From NCBI RefSeq assembly GCF_902506415.1, contig NZ_LR733275.1:1899795-1963794 (forward strand): a stretch of DNA of 64,000 bases, read 5' to 3'. The position numbers and the translations under genes are program-made. The notes under the pieces are model-generated. The model was not told where the DNA came from. It did no database searches and saw nothing but the letters and a program-made list of their open reading frames with translations. Positions 8,239 through 17,645 of this stretch are shown in pieces. Source of the DNA: Massilia sp. 9I. Lineage in GTDB: Bacteria; Pseudomonadota; Gammaproteobacteria; Burkholderiales; Burkholderiaceae_D. How positions within the stretch are numbered: position 1 is the first letter of the stretch; each line of letters opens with the position of its first letter.

Positions 8239-10083
8239 TTAACGCGCCGCGCAGAACCCCGCATCATCATTGGTCGCCCCCGGCGCCAGATCCGGATTCC
8301 AGTCCGCACCCGACAGGCTCATGATGCCGTTCTCCAGCGTGTACTTGCCGTTCCACAGGCCGCTCGGCGTGCCCTGCACCGGTAGCTGCACGGTCCAGCG
8401 CACCGCTTTCACCGCACTGGTATTGGTCACCGCCACCTTGGCGCAGTAACCGCTGCCCCAGTCGCCGGTGATGACCAGCTTCGCGGTGAGCGCACCTGCC
8501 GGCAGTGGCGGCGGCGGTTCCACCGGCTTGGCCGGGCGCGTCGCGCACAAGCCGATCTCGGTCGAGTCGCCCGGACGCAGCATCTTGTTCCAGTTCATGC
8601 CCTTCACGACGAGCTTCTTGTTCTCGAGCGTGTAGCTGCCGTTCCACAGCGCGGTGATGGTATCCGGGAAGTCGGTCTCGGCCACGAACCAGCCGGCCAC
8701 GTCACCCACGTTTTTCACCGTCATGGTGCCGCACCAGCCGCTGCCCCAGTCGTTCGGCTTATCGAAGGTGACCGACACGGTCGGCCTAGGGGCCGGCGGC
8801 AGCGGGTTCGGGTACGGGCCCGGCTCGACCGCGTTCGGATCCAGGAAGGCTTTCTTGGTCGCGGTCAGCAGCGGATTGTTGACGCCGTCGGTGGTGCCGT
8901 AGTTGACCAGCCAGATGATGGTGCCGGCCGCGCCTTCGCCGGCGCGGTTCGAATGGGCCCAGGCGCCCTTGGCGGCGATGGTGGCAGGCTCCTCGTAGCT
9001 CAGGTAGCCGGTGGCCCAGTCGGTACGGGTGGCCGGGGTGTAGCCGCCCGGGTAGGTGCGGTAGCTGGTCTGGGTCGCGGCGTCCCAGGCATAGATGCCC
9101 TTGTCCAGGTAGCCGTGCTTGTACAGCTGCGCGTAGTTCCAGCGCACGTCGAACACGGACCACTGGCTCAGGTCGCCGTCGGTCTCCTGGTCCGGCCCGG
9201 TGTAGGGCGGCGCGTAGTTCATGCCGTAGAAGCCCAGGCCCATGCCCAGCTTGGAGCGGGGGATGCCCTGGTCCTCGTACATCTGGATCGTGCTGGCGAT
9301 CGACATCGGGCGCGAGCCCTTGTGGCCGGTCAGCGGCGCGAAGGTGGTCGAGGTCCAGCCCTGGCCGAACCAGCCCATGCCATAGCTCATGAAGTTGTAC
9401 TGGTCGACCAGGTTGGCCACGCGCTTGTGGTGGTCCAGGACCTTGTCGATATTGGTGTTCAGCATGCCGGCCGGGAAGGTGATGATCACCGGCTGCGCCT
9501 GATAGCGCGGGCGCGAATTGGCCTCCACACGGATATCGGCGATCAGGGCTTCCAGCAGGGCCTGCTCTTCGACGGCTTTGTCGGCGATGCCTTCCCAGTC
9601 GACGTCCACGCCGTCGTAGCCCTTGGCGACCATGTAGTCGACCAGGTTCTTTACAAACGTGGCGCGCACGCCCGGCTGCGAGGAGGCGATGAAGCCGGCG
9701 TTGTCGCCTTCTCCGCCCAGCATGATCAGGGCCTTGGTGCCCACCTGGTGGGCGCGCATGATCATGTACTCCTCGACCGTCTTGTCCCATGCCGCGCCGG
9801 GACCGAGGTCGCGGCGGTCATGAGCGCTGCCGGCGCCGAGGACGATCTCGCCCGGTTTCCCGCTCTTGCCGCCGCCCGGACCGATGCGCGCGAACACGAA
9901 GTGTGTCATCGCGGTCATGTCAACATGCTCGGGAGCCTGGTAGTCGCCGTTGTCCCAGAAGTAGCCGCCGTAGTAGCCGGTCACCCATTTGGTCGCGGGC
10001 TCGGCCGCCTGCACCGTCCATGGCGTGTGCGCGGCTGCGGCCAGCAGGGAGAGCACTGCCAGGCGCTTGAATGAAGTTTTCAT
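8239..10083 (-). CDS. Secreted GH18 chitinase with two C-terminal CBM2-like modules
   Basis: 614 residues. Residues 1-26 are a signal peptide ending VQA. The GH18 barrel spans about 30-410 and contains the catalytic signature DGVDVDWEG with acid/base Glu164. After a proline-rich linker, two tandem modules at about 433-515 and 530-614 share WGSGWC/WGSGYC, LWNGxYTLEN and a closing Cys, the pattern of CBM2-type carbohydrate binding modules with a terminal disulfide. It hydrolyses extracellular chitin, and the modules would hold it on chitin or cellulose. It is transcribed alone; a REP-like element lies downstream. Confidence 0.93.
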   Translation of the reverse strand: MKTSFKRLAVLSLLAAAAHTPWTVQAAEPATKWVTGYYGGYFWDNGDYQAPEHVDMTAMTHFVFARIGPGGGKSGKPGEIVLGAGSAHDRRDLGPGAAWDKTVEEYMIMRAHQVGTKALIMLGGEGDNAGFIASSQPGVRATFVKNLVDYMVAKGYDGVDVDWEGIADKAVEEQALLEALIADIRVEANSRPRYQAQPVIITFPAGMLNTNIDKVLDHHKRVANLVDQYNFMSYGMGWFGQGWTSTTFAPLTGHKGSRPMSIASTIQMYEDQGIPRSKLGMGLGFYGMNYAPPYTGPDQETDGDLSQWSVFDVRWNYAQLYKHGYLDKGIYAWDAATQTSYRTYPGGYTPATRTDWATGYLSYEEPATIAAKGAWAHSNRAGEGAAGTIIWLVNYGTTDGVNNPLLTATKKAFLDPNAVEPGPYPNPLPPAPRPTVSVTFDKPNDWGSGWCGTMTVKNVGDVAGWFVAETDFPDTITALWNGSYTLENKKLVVKGMNWNKMLRPGDSTEIGLCATRPAKPVEPPPPLPAGALTAKLVITGDWGSGYCAKVAVTNTSAVKAVRWTVQLPVQGTPSGLWNGKYTLENGIMSLSGADWNPDLAPGATNDDAGFCAAR

Positions 10084-10201
10084 ATCGTTTCCTTATGTGG
10101 TTGCCACAGGGAAACAATGTAACATCGGGCCTGGCTGTAAATATGTCGCGTAAATGTAATGCCCCCACGGGTGGGGGGATCGGGGCGCTCGCTGAGTTAG
10201 C

Positions 10202-10960
10202 TCAAGCCGCTTTGCTATCTGGCTGCACCACGCGCTCGTGCAGCTCCGGCTCGCCCTCGCGGTACAGCTTCACCACGGTGGAAGTGCGGGTGCCATAGCC
10301 TTCCATCTCGATGCAGACCGGCGAGAGCATGCGCTCGACTTCGATCGGCATGCCGGTTTCCGGCAGGCGCAGGTCGGGCGCGCGGGTGGTGTCGGCCAGC
10401 ATTTCGAAATAGGCGTCTTCCGGCGCGCCCTGGCACAGCAGGCTGGCGAACTGCGCCTTGGTGCGCAAGACCTTGGGCCAGGGCGCGTCCAGCAGGCCGT
10501 TCGAGATGCCGTAGATGCGGCCCGGCTCGAGCGGCTTGCCGTTGCGTGGGTCTTCGCCGCCGCGGTTCGAATACCAGTACAGGGTGTCGCGGTCGCCCAG
10601 CACCAGGTTGTAGCCGTTGTAGACGTCGCCGCGCGCGATCACCTCGTCCAGGTAATCGGCCGCCGACAGCCCGCCGGTCAGGAAGCCGGCCACCAGTTCG
10701 CCGCGCGAAGGGGCGTTCTCGCGGCGTTCGAGCGGGCCGCGGATATTCGTCAGGGCCGCGAACTTCGGGCCGTTGGGGCCAGTGGTGGTGACGCCCATCC
10801 AGCTGCCGCCACCCTGCAGGTCGCGCCCCGCGATCACATGCGGATGCTCGGGCCAGGGGGCGGCCGGGGTGGCCGGGCGGTCATAGAATTCGTCGCGGTT
10901 GGCCGCGGCGATGACGGGCACGCCCGGCAGCACCTGCCAGGCTAAGACGATCAGGCACAT
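10202..10960 (-). CDS. NRDE (TANGO2-like) family protein
   Basis: 252 residues starting MCLIVLAW with the family motif AANRDEFYDRP at about 19-29 and a later NGxNGPKFAALTN-type segment. NRDE/TANGO2 proteins are widespread and have been linked to haem or lipid handling in eukaryotes; the bacterial role is unsettled. The start at 10960 overlaps the stop of the DUF4936 gene by 10 bp, so the two are translationally coupled. A longer open frame upstream is out of family and is not used. Confidence 0.9.
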   Translation of the reverse strand: MCLIVLAWQVLPGVPVIAAANRDEFYDRPATPAAPWPEHPHVIAGRDLQGGGSWMGVTTTGPNGPKFAALTNIRGPLERRENAPSRGELVAGFLTGGLSAADYLDEVIARGDVYNGYNLVLGDRDTLYWYSNRGGEDPRNGKPLEPGRIYGISNGLLDAPWPKVLRTKAQFASLLCQGAPEDAYFEMLADTTRAPDLRLPETGMPIEVERMLSPVCIEMEGYGTRTSTVVKLYREGEPELHERVVQPDSKAA

Positions 10961-11229
10961 AGGTCCAGGTCCGTAAAGATTTCGGACCGGCGCGGCCCCT
11001 CGATGTATGCAAGCAGGCCGGCATCCTGCGCCGCCTGTTCGACGGCGGCCGCGAAGCCGCCCGGTACGGATGGATAGACTTCCATCCAGGTCTGCAGGCC
11101 GTCGCGCGCTTCGGGGCGGCGCTTCAGCTGTGCAGGCAGGCCCAGCTGCGCCTGCATGGCGCGCACCCGGGGTGCAAGGCTGGCGGCGTTGGGCTCGCTC
11201 ACCTTGTAGTAGACGTACAGGTCGATCAT
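10951..11229 (-). CDS. DUF4936 family protein
   Basis: 92 residues, MIDLYVYYKVSE at the start and TWMEVYPSVP in the middle, matching the small DUF4936 family of betaproteobacteria. Function unknown. It begins 2 bp after the ygfZ stop codon and ends inside the start of the NRDE gene, so it is the middle gene of a tight three-gene operon. Confidence 0.8.
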   Translation of the reverse strand: MIDLYVYYKVSEPNAASLAPRVRAMQAQLGLPAQLKRRPEARDGLQTWMEVYPSVPGGFAAAVEQAAQDAGLLAYIEGPRRSEIFTDLDLCA

Positions 11230-11231
11230 TG

Positions 11232-12302
11232 CTAAATGTCGATCGCGTCGAGGTGGTAGGGCATGTGCTGGAAAGCCAGGGCCGGTCCACCGGCCACACC
11301 ATGGCGCACATCCTCGCCAAGCGCGTCGAGCTTCATCTCGACCAGCAGGTCGGCGCCGCCCAGGCCGTTGGCGGCCGCATTCACGACCATGCCGCAGGGC
11401 TGGCCCGGATCGACCATCGAGAACACCTCGTCGCCGGCGCGCGCCGCCGGGTTGGCGACGGTGGCGAGCGCGGTGCGGCGCTTGAGCTTGCCCAGGTACT
11501 GGCTGCGCGCGACGATCTCCTGGCCCGGATAGCAGCCCTTCTTGAAGTTGACGCCGCCCAGCAGCTCGAGGTTCACCATCTGCGGGACGAACTGTTCCTG
11601 GGTGGCCGCGGTCACTTGCGGGACGCCTGCATGAATAGCTGCCAGGTGCCAGGCCTGGTTTCCGCCCAGGGCCAGCTCGCCGGACAGACCGGGCAGGGCC
11701 GCGGTCGCGGTCTCTGCGCTCGTGAACCACAGGTAACGCGGTGCGCCGAAGACATCCGCCAGGCGGATCACGGTGCCGAATTCTCCACTGACCTTGCCAT
11801 AGGGCGCGTCGGGCAGCGTATTGACATGGCGACGCAGCGCGGTCTCGCCCTTGGCGCCGCCCAGGCCGAGCACGGCCGCAAACGGCGCTTCCTCGGTGGC
11901 GTCGCGCAGCTTGGCCTTGGCCCGCAGGACGAACATGGTCAGGCGTTTTTGCAGCGGAGGCTGGATCGTGCGCGGCAGCTGCAGGTACACTGCGTCCCGA
12001 TTTTCTTCACTGCTACGCCAGTAGAGGAAGGTGGCCTGCAGGCGGCCCTTCGGAGTGCAGTAGCCGGCCAGCCGGGCTTCAGCCTGGCCGAGGTGCTCGA
12101 CGTCGTTGGTCAGCTGGTTGTGCAGGAAACTGGCGGCATCTTCGCCGGCGACGGCGATGATGCCGAGGTCGGTGACGGTCGCCACGAAACCATCGGCCAG
12201 CTCGGCGGCGCTCAAGGCGCGGCCGAAATCTTCCACCTGGGCGGCTTCGTCAATATGGAAGCGGGCGCCGAGCGAGGAGAGGGTATCTGTCCAGTTACTC
12301 AT
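11232..12302 (-). CDS. ygfZ: Folate-binding protein YgfZ (Fe-S cluster assembly/repair)
   Basis: 356 residues. The C-terminal half contains the diagnostic KGCYPGQEIVAR motif of YgfZ/GcvT-like folate-binding proteins. YgfZ uses tetrahydrofolate to support assembly or repair of certain Fe-S enzymes such as MiaB. I chose ATG 12302 (MSNWTDTL) over the in-frame start at 12323 because relatives begin at this point. It is divergent from mltG across 136 bp, a conserved arrangement in betaproteobacteria. Confidence 0.92.
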   Translation of the reverse strand: MSNWTDTLSSLGARFHIDEAAQVEDFGRALSAAELADGFVATVTDLGIIAVAGEDAASFLHNQLTNDVEHLGQAEARLAGYCTPKGRLQATFLYWRSSEENRDAVYLQLPRTIQPPLQKRLTMFVLRAKAKLRDATEEAPFAAVLGLGGAKGETALRRHVNTLPDAPYGKVSGEFGTVIRLADVFGAPRYLWFTSAETATAALPGLSGELALGGNQAWHLAAIHAGVPQVTAATQEQFVPQMVNLELLGGVNFKKGCYPGQEIVARSQYLGKLKRRTALATVANPAARAGDEVFSMVDPGQPCGMVVNAAANGLGGADLLVEMKLDALGEDVRHGVAGGPALAFQHMPYHLDAIDI

Positions 12303-12438
12303 AAATCCAGTTAGTATTAGCAATTCAGTAGCAAATAAGCTTTATCATTACGGGCTCATTATAAAGATGTCGGCAAAATCGCGCCCGAAGAGGTCAAACT
12401 CGGGGCAAAACCCAAGGCGAAAACCAAAAAAACAATCC

Positions 12439-13437
12439 ATGGCATTCATCAAAAAATTACTGGTCACCGGCGTCATCGTCTCGGTGGCCGCGGTTGCCGG
12501 CTTCTCGTACTGGGCCAAGAGCCCGCTGACGACGGAAGGCCCGGCAATCGAGTTCAGCATCAACCCGGGCAGCGGCGTCGGCGCCGCCGCCCAGCAGATG
12601 GTCAAGGCCGGCGTGCCGGTCCAGCCGCAGCTGTTCAACATCCTGGCGCGCGTGACCGGCGAAGCGGGCCGCATCAAGGCCGGCAGCTACGAGCTCAAGC
12701 CGAACACCTCGCCGCGCCGCCTGCTGAGCCAACTGGTGCGCGGCGAATTCGCCCAGGAAGCCGTCACCATCGTCGAAGGCTGGACCTTCAAGCAGATGCG
12801 CGCCGCCCTGGCCGCCCACGACCGCCTGCGCCATGACACCGTCAAGCTCACGGATGAAGAGCTGATGAAGAAGATCTCGAACGAGTACACCACGCCCGAA
12901 GGCCTGTTCTTCCCGGACACTTACCTGTTCGCCAAGGGCTCGTCCGAGCTGGCGATCTACAAGCAGGCGCACCAGGCCATGCTGAACCACCTGAAGGCTG
13001 CCTGGGAAGCGCGCGATCCGAGCCTGCCCTACAAGACACCGTACGAGGCCTTGACCATGGCCTCGATCATCGAAAAGGAAACCGGTCAAAAGAGCGAGCG
13101 CAACATGATTGCCGGCGTGTTCGTGAACCGCCTGCGGGTCGGCATGATGCTGCAAACCGATCCGGCCGTGATCTACGGCATGGGCGAGCGCTTCGGCGGC
13201 GACATCCGCAAGAAGGACCTGCAGACCGACACGCCCTACAATACCTATACCCGGGTGGGCCTTCCGCCGACCCCGATCTCGCTGCCGGGCGTGCAGTCGC
13301 TGTCGGCCGCACTGGCGCCGGCCAAGACCCAGGCCCTGTACTTCGTCTCGCGCGGCGACGGCACCAGCCAGTTCTCGGACAACCTGAACGACCACAACCG
13401 GGCAGTCAACCAGTTCCAGCGACGGACCACCCAATGA
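12439..13437 (+). CDS. mltG: Endolytic murein transglycosylase MltG
   Basis: 332 residues with an N-terminal membrane anchor (about 6-26) and a YceG domain. The catalytic motif ASIIEKETG places the active-site glutamate at about 212, and [17 protein letters not shown] with [14 protein letters not shown] is the usual family context. It cleaves nascent glycan strands in the periplasm and so ends peptidoglycan chain growth. The stop overlaps the tmk start (ATGA). The chosen ATG is directly before the membrane anchor; the longer upstream frame covers the promoter region shared with ygfZ. Confidence 0.94.
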   Translation: MAFIKKLLVTGVIVSVAAVAGFSYWAKSPLTTEGPAIEFSINPGSGVGAAAQQMVKAGVPVQPQLFNILARVTGEAGRIKAGSYELKPNTSPRRLLSQLVRGEFAQEAVTIVEGWTFKQMRAALAAHDRLRHDTVKLTDEELMKKISNEYTTPEGLFFPDTYLFAKGSSELAIYKQAHQAMLNHLKAAWEARDPSLPYKTPYEALTMASIIEKETGQKSERNMIAGVFVNRLRVGMMLQTDPAVIYGMGERFGGDIRKKDLQTDTPYNTYTRVGLPPTPISLPGVQSLSAALAPAKTQALYFVSRGDGTSQFSDNLNDHNRAVNQFQRRTTQ

Positions 13438-14048
13438 CGCAGTGCGGGAAGTTCATTACCTTCGAAGGCATCGACGGCGCCGGCAAATCGACCCACATCG
13501 GCTTTGTCGCCGAGTTCCTGGCATCGCGCGGCAAGACGGTCGTCTCATCGCGCGAACCGGGCGGCACGCCGCTGGGCGAGAAGCTGCGCGACCTGCTACT
13601 GCACGAGAAGATGCACCTGGAAACCGAGGCGCTCCTGATGTTCGCCAGCCGCCGTGAGCACATCGCCCAGGTGATCGCGCCCGCGCTGGAGCGCGGCGAC
13701 TGGGTGCTGTCGGACCGTTTTACGGACGCCAGCTTCGCTTACCAGAGCGGCGGCCGCGGCCTCGATCGGGCCAAGATGGAAGCGCTGGAGCAGTGGGTCC
13801 ATCCGACCCTGCAGCCGGACCTGACCCTGCTGTTCGACGTGCCCTTGGCGGTGGCGCGCCAGCGCCTCGACGCCACCCGCACCCTCGACAAGTTCGAGCG
13901 CGAGCAGGCCGATTTTTTTGAGAAATGCCGTAACGAATACCTGCGCCGCGCAGCGGAGCATCCGGAGCGCATCGTGGTGGTCGATTCGACCCAGACGATC
14001 GAGGCCATCCAGTTGCGCCTGGCAGAAGTGTTGGAGAAATTGTTGTGA
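13434..14048 (+). CDS. tmk: Thymidylate kinase
   Basis: 204 residues with P-loop [11 protein letters not shown] near the N-terminus, the DRF motif in [17 protein letters not shown], and a REPGGTPLG segment. It phosphorylates dTMP to dTDP for DNA synthesis. It overlaps mltG by four bases at its start and holB at its end, so the three are translationally coupled. Length is normal for the family. Confidence 0.96.
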   Translation: MTQCGKFITFEGIDGAGKSTHIGFVAEFLASRGKTVVSSREPGGTPLGEKLRDLLLHEKMHLETEALLMFASRREHIAQVIAPALERGDWVLSDRFTDASFAYQSGGRGLDRAKMEALEQWVHPTLQPDLTLLFDVPLAVARQRLDATRTLDKFEREQADFFEKCRNEYLRRAAEHPERIVVVDSTQTIEAIQLRLAEVLEKLL

Positions 14049-14050
14049 CG

Positions 14051-15070
14051 ATGTACCCCTGGCAGCAAGCGGCGTGGGAACGCCTGCAGCAGATGCGCGA
14101 ACGCCTGCCGCATGCCATCCTGTTCCACGGCCCGGCCGGCGTTGGCAAGGCCGACTTCATGGAAACCTTCGCGCAGTCCCTGCTGTGCGAGAACGTGCGC
14201 CCCGACGGCCATGCCTGCGGCGAATGCGCATCCTGCGGCTGGTTCCTGCAGAATAATCACCCCGATTACCGCCGCGTGCGCCCCGAGGCGCTGGAAGACG
14301 AGCCGGCGGGCGAGGGCGAGGAAGGCGCGGAGTCCACCACCAAGTCCAAGTCGACCAAGGCGCCCTCGAAAGAGATCAAGATCGAGCAGGTGCGCGCGCT
14401 CGCCGACTTCATGAACATCTCGACCCACCGGCAAGGCCTGCGGGTGGTGGTGCTGTACCCGGCCGAGGCGCTGAACATGCCGGCCTCGAACGCGCTGCTC
14501 AAGACCCTGGAAGAACCGCCTCCCGGCACCGTGTTCCTGCTCGCCTCGAACAGCCTGGACCGGCTGCTGCCGACGATCCTGTCGCGCTGCCGCAAGTTCG
14601 CGCTGCCGATGCCGGGTCACGACGAAGCGCTGGCCTGGCTGAAGGCGCAAGGCGTGCAGGATGCGGACAGCTGGCTGCGCGAGCAGGGCGGTGCGCCGCT
14701 GGCCGCCCTGGCGGAAGCCGAGGCTGGCAGCCGCGAAGACATGGACGCGCTGCTGCATTTCCTGGCGAACCCCGCCGTGGACGGCGCCCTGCGCGCGGCC
14801 GAGAAGCTGGCCAAGGCCCAGCTGTCGGCGCTGGTCGCGTGGCAGCAGCGCTGGCTGTACGATGTGCTGTCGATGAAGCTGTCCGGCCGGATCCGCTATT
14901 ATCCGCGCTACCAGAAGGAAGTTGCGGCCTTGGCGGGTCGGGTATCGAGTGCCAAGCTGAACCGGGCGATCAAGGCCGCCAACGAGCGCCGCGCCGTGGC
15001 CGATCACCCGCTTTCGGCAAAATTATTTGTCGAAGATATGTTGCTTGAGTACACTTCGTGCTGTGCATGA
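14051..15070 (+). CDS. holB: DNA polymerase III subunit delta'
   Basis: 339 residues from ATG 14051 (MYPWQQAAW); a GTG at 14045 that overlaps the tmk stop is the alternative start. It has a P-loop HGPAGVGK, a zinc module with CGECASC, and the AAA+ segments NALLKTLEEPP and LPTILSRCRK. Delta' is a non-ATPase or weak ATPase subunit of the clamp loader that helps load the sliding clamp. Between the zinc module and the next helix lies a charged Glu-rich then Lys/Ser/Thr-rich insertion (about residues 83-108) that many orthologues lack or have shorter. Confidence 0.93.
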   Translation: MYPWQQAAWERLQQMRERLPHAILFHGPAGVGKADFMETFAQSLLCENVRPDGHACGECASCGWFLQNNHPDYRRVRPEALEDEPAGEGEEGAESTTKSKSTKAPSKEIKIEQVRALADFMNISTHRQGLRVVVLYPAEALNMPASNALLKTLEEPPPGTVFLLASNSLDRLLPTILSRCRKFALPMPGHDEALAWLKAQGVQDADSWLREQGGAPLAALAEAEAGSREDMDALLHFLANPAVDGALRAAEKLAKAQLSALVAWQQRWLYDVLSMKLSGRIRYYPRYQKEVAALAGRVSSAKLNRAIKAANERRAVADHPLSAKLFVEDMLLEYTSCCA

Positions 15071-15080
15071 AAGGAATCCG

Positions 15081-15458
15081 ATGAGCGCCAACCCCGTAGA
15101 GCCGAACGCCCCGCAGCAGCCGCGGCCGTCCGTGCTGTCGCTGGCGATCAAGGAAAAGGCGGCGCTGTACGCGGCCTACATGCCTTTCCTGAAGAACGGC
15201 GGCATGTTTGTGCCGACCACCAAGCCCTACAAGATCGGCGACGAGATCTACCTGATCCTGTCGTTGATGGACGATCCGAACAAATACCCGATCGCCGGCA
15301 AGGTTGCCTGGATCACCCCGGCGGGCGCGAACAACAACAAGGCGCAGGGCATCGGCGTGCATTTTCCGGCCGACGAAGCCGGGCAGCGCGCCAAGCTGCG
15401 CATCGAAGAAATCCTCGGCGCCGCGCTGCGATCGTCGCGCGCGACCCATACCCTCTGA
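15081..15458 (+). CDS. pilZ: PilZ domain protein (type IV pilus PilZ type)
   Basis: 125 residues. LYAAYMPFLKNGGMFVPT and KVAWITPAG...GIGVHFP match the small PilZ proteins encoded next to holB and tatD in beta- and gammaproteobacteria, which are needed for type IV pilus assembly and twitching. The classical RxxxR c-di-GMP motif is not evident at the N-terminus, as in other proteins of this subtype. The ATG at 15081 is preceded by AAGGAATCCG; the longer frame overlaps holB. Confidence 0.9.
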   Translation: MSANPVEPNAPQQPRPSVLSLAIKEKAALYAAYMPFLKNGGMFVPTTKPYKIGDEIYLILSLMDDPNKYPIAGKVAWITPAGANNNKAQGIGVHFPADEAGQRAKLRIEEILGAALRSSRATHTL

Positions 15459-15506
15459 TTCAATATTTCTAATCTTTGCTGGTCCTTGTATCAGCTGCGC
15501 TTAATT

Positions 15507-16028
15507 ATGCCGTCCTACGTCCACCGCCTGGCCACCCGCGACGACCTGCCGCTCATCGTCGACATCTATAACTCCACCGTCGCCTCGCGTGAAGTCACCG
15601 CCGATACGGAACCCATCACGGTCCAGTCGCGCGAACAATGGTTCGCTGACCATACGCCGGAGCGCCGGCCCCTGTGGGTGATCCATGACGCCGACGACAA
15701 GAGCGAGCACCCGGAAGTGCTGGGCTGGCTGTCGTATTCCAACTTTTACGGCCGCCCGGCCTATTCGGGCACGGCCGAGGTGTCGATCTACATCGCCGAA
15801 CAGGCGCGCGGCAAGGGCATCGGGCGCTACTGCCTGGAGCTGGCCATCGCCTTTGCCCCGAACGTGAACGTGCACACGCTGCTGGGCTTCATCTTCGGTC
15901 ACAACGCGCCCAGCCTGGCCCTGTTCGGCAAGTACGGCTTCGAGAAGTGGGCGCATTTCCCACGCGTGGCCAACCTGGACGGGATCGAGCGCGACCTGAT
16001 CATCCTGGGCAAGCGCGTCGCCGGATAA
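15507..16028 (+). CDS. GNAT family N-acetyltransferase (phosphinothricin acetyltransferase-like)
   Basis: 173 residues with acetyl-CoA-binding motif A around EQARGKGIGRYCLE and the Pat-like TVQSREQWFADHTPERRPLWV and HNAPSLALFGKYGFEKW segments. Family members N-acetylate small amines such as phosphinothricin, methionine sulfoximine or amino acids; the true substrate is not known. It is inserted between pilZ and tatD and may be part of the same transcript (48-bp and 58-bp gaps). Confidence 0.88.
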   Translation: MPSYVHRLATRDDLPLIVDIYNSTVASREVTADTEPITVQSREQWFADHTPERRPLWVIHDADDKSEHPEVLGWLSYSNFYGRPAYSGTAEVSIYIAEQARGKGIGRYCLELAIAFAPNVNVHTLLGFIFGHNAPSLALFGKYGFEKWAHFPRVANLDGIERDLIILGKRVAG

Positions 16029-16086
16029 GCCCGTGGCGCAGGGCAGGCGTCATGCCTGCCCCCACTCCTCCGGGTACAATACCCGG

Positions 16087-16869
16087 ATGTTTATCGATTC
16101 CCACTGCCACATCAATTTCCCGGAGCTGGCTGCCCGGATGCCCGAGATCCTGGCCAAGATGGCCGAGAACAAGGTCACGCACGCGCTGTGCGTGTCGGTC
16201 GACCTGCCGGACTTCCCGCAGGTGCTCGCCCTGGCCGAACAGCATCCACATATCTTTGCCTCGGTCGGTGTCCATCCCGACTACGAAGACACTCCCGAGC
16301 CGACCGTGCAGCAGCTGGTCGAGCTGGCCGACCACCCGAAGATCGTCGCCATCGGCGAAACCGGACTCGACTACTACCGCCTCGAGGGTGACCTCGAATG
16401 GCAGCGCGAGCGCTTCCGCACCCATATCCGTGCGTCGCGCGAGACCCGCAAGCCGCTGATCATCCACACCCGCTCCGCTTCCGCCGACACGATCCGCCTC
16501 ATGAAGGAAGAGGGCGCCGGTACCGATGCGGGCGGCGTGGCGGGCGTCATGCACTGCTTCACCGAATCGCTGGAAGTGGCCCAGGCCGCGATGGAGCAGG
16601 GCTTCTATATCTCCTTCTCCGGCATCGTCACCTTCAAGAGCGCCAAGGAACTGCAGGAAGTGGCGCGACACGTGCCGCTGGAGCGCATGCTGATCGAGAC
16701 CGATTCGCCTTACCTGGCGCCGGTGCCCTTCCGCGGCAAGATGAACGAGCCGGGCTACGTGGCCCACGTGGGCGAGTTCATCGCCAACCTGAAGGGCGTG
16801 TCGCTGCGCGACGTCGCGGCGCAGACCAGCGAGAACTTCTTCAAGCTATTCCAGACTGCGAAAGCCTGA
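16087..16869 (+). CDS. tatD: TatD family metal-dependent hydrolase
   Basis: 260 residues with metal ligands in MFIDSHCHINFPE, ExGLDYYR in IGETGLDYYR, and LIETDSPYLAP near the C-terminus. TatD-type enzymes are Mg-dependent nucleases/phosphodiesterases of the amidohydrolase fold. The position between pilZ and the ankyrin gene is conserved in betaproteobacteria. The ATG at 16087 starts directly at the metal-binding motif; the longer frame adds unrelated residues. Confidence 0.93.
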   Translation: MFIDSHCHINFPELAARMPEILAKMAENKVTHALCVSVDLPDFPQVLALAEQHPHIFASVGVHPDYEDTPEPTVQQLVELADHPKIVAIGETGLDYYRLEGDLEWQRERFRTHIRASRETRKPLIIHTRSASADTIRLMKEEGAGTDAGGVAGVMHCFTESLEVAQAAMEQGFYISFSGIVTFKSAKELQEVARHVPLERMLIETDSPYLAPVPFRGKMNEPGYVAHVGEFIANLKGVSLRDVAAQTSENFFKLFQTAKA

Positions 16870-16872
16870 GCC

Positions 16873-17529
16873 ATGACCCTATCGCGCCGCGCCATCTCCT
16901 TGTTCGCAGCCTTCCTGACTGCCGCCTCCGCAGCGGCGGCAACGCCCGAGCAAATCGCGGAGTTCTTCCGCGCGGTGCAGGTCGATAACGTGTCCGCGGT
17001 CCGGGACATGGTTGGCAAGGAAGTCAACGCCAACGAGATCAACCCGGTCGGCGGCGAGCCGGCCCTGGTGCTGGCGGTGCGCGAAGGCGCGATGCGGGTG
17101 TTCGATGCGCTGCTGGCGCATCCCGGCACCGACCTCGAAGCCAAGGCCATGAATGGCAACACGGCCCTGATGATGGCCGCCTACAAGAACAACAAGCGCG
17201 CCGCCGAGGCGCTGCTGGCCAAGGGTGCACAGGTCAACCGCGCCGGCTGGACCCCCTTGCACTACGCCGCTGCCAGCGGCAGTGAGGACATCGCGCGCCT
17301 CCTGATCTCCCGCAAGGCCAAGCTGGACGCCGTCTCGCCACGCGAAAGCGGCTCCTACACACCCCTGATGATGGCCGCGCGCGAGGGCCAGCCCGGCCTG
17401 GTACGCCTGCTGCTGGAGCAGGGCGCCAATCCGCTGCTCAAGAATACCGAAGGGCTGACGGCCGCCCAGATTGCCGAACGCGCCGGCCAGACCGACATTG
17501 CGGCGAGCATTTCTTCCTTCAAACGCTAA
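16873..17529 (+). CDS. Secreted ankyrin-repeat protein
   Basis: 218 residues with a signal peptide (about 1-23, ending ASAAAA). About four to five ankyrin repeats follow, recognisable as GNTALMMAAYKNN, GWTPLHYAAASG and YTPLMMAAREGQPG. It is probably periplasmic and acts through protein-protein contacts; no partner is apparent. It starts 3 bp after the tatD stop, so it belongs to the same operon. The tatD-ankyrin pairing is seen in related genomes. Confidence 0.9.
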   Translation: MTLSRRAISLFAAFLTAASAAAATPEQIAEFFRAVQVDNVSAVRDMVGKEVNANEINPVGGEPALVLAVREGAMRVFDALLAHPGTDLEAKAMNGNTALMMAAYKNNKRAAEALLAKGAQVNRAGWTPLHYAAASGSEDIARLLISRKAKLDAVSPRESGSYTPLMMAAREGQPGLVRLLLEQGANPLLKNTEGLTAAQIAERAGQTDIAASISSFKR

Positions 17530-17645
17530 CGTTTTTACATTTCCACGGGGAACTGGACGGTAAACACCCTCCAGCTCCGCGCTTGGACGGCATGCATCCT
17601 TGGCCATAATGGCTTCACTGTACAAACCGTACGTCGAGGATACCG

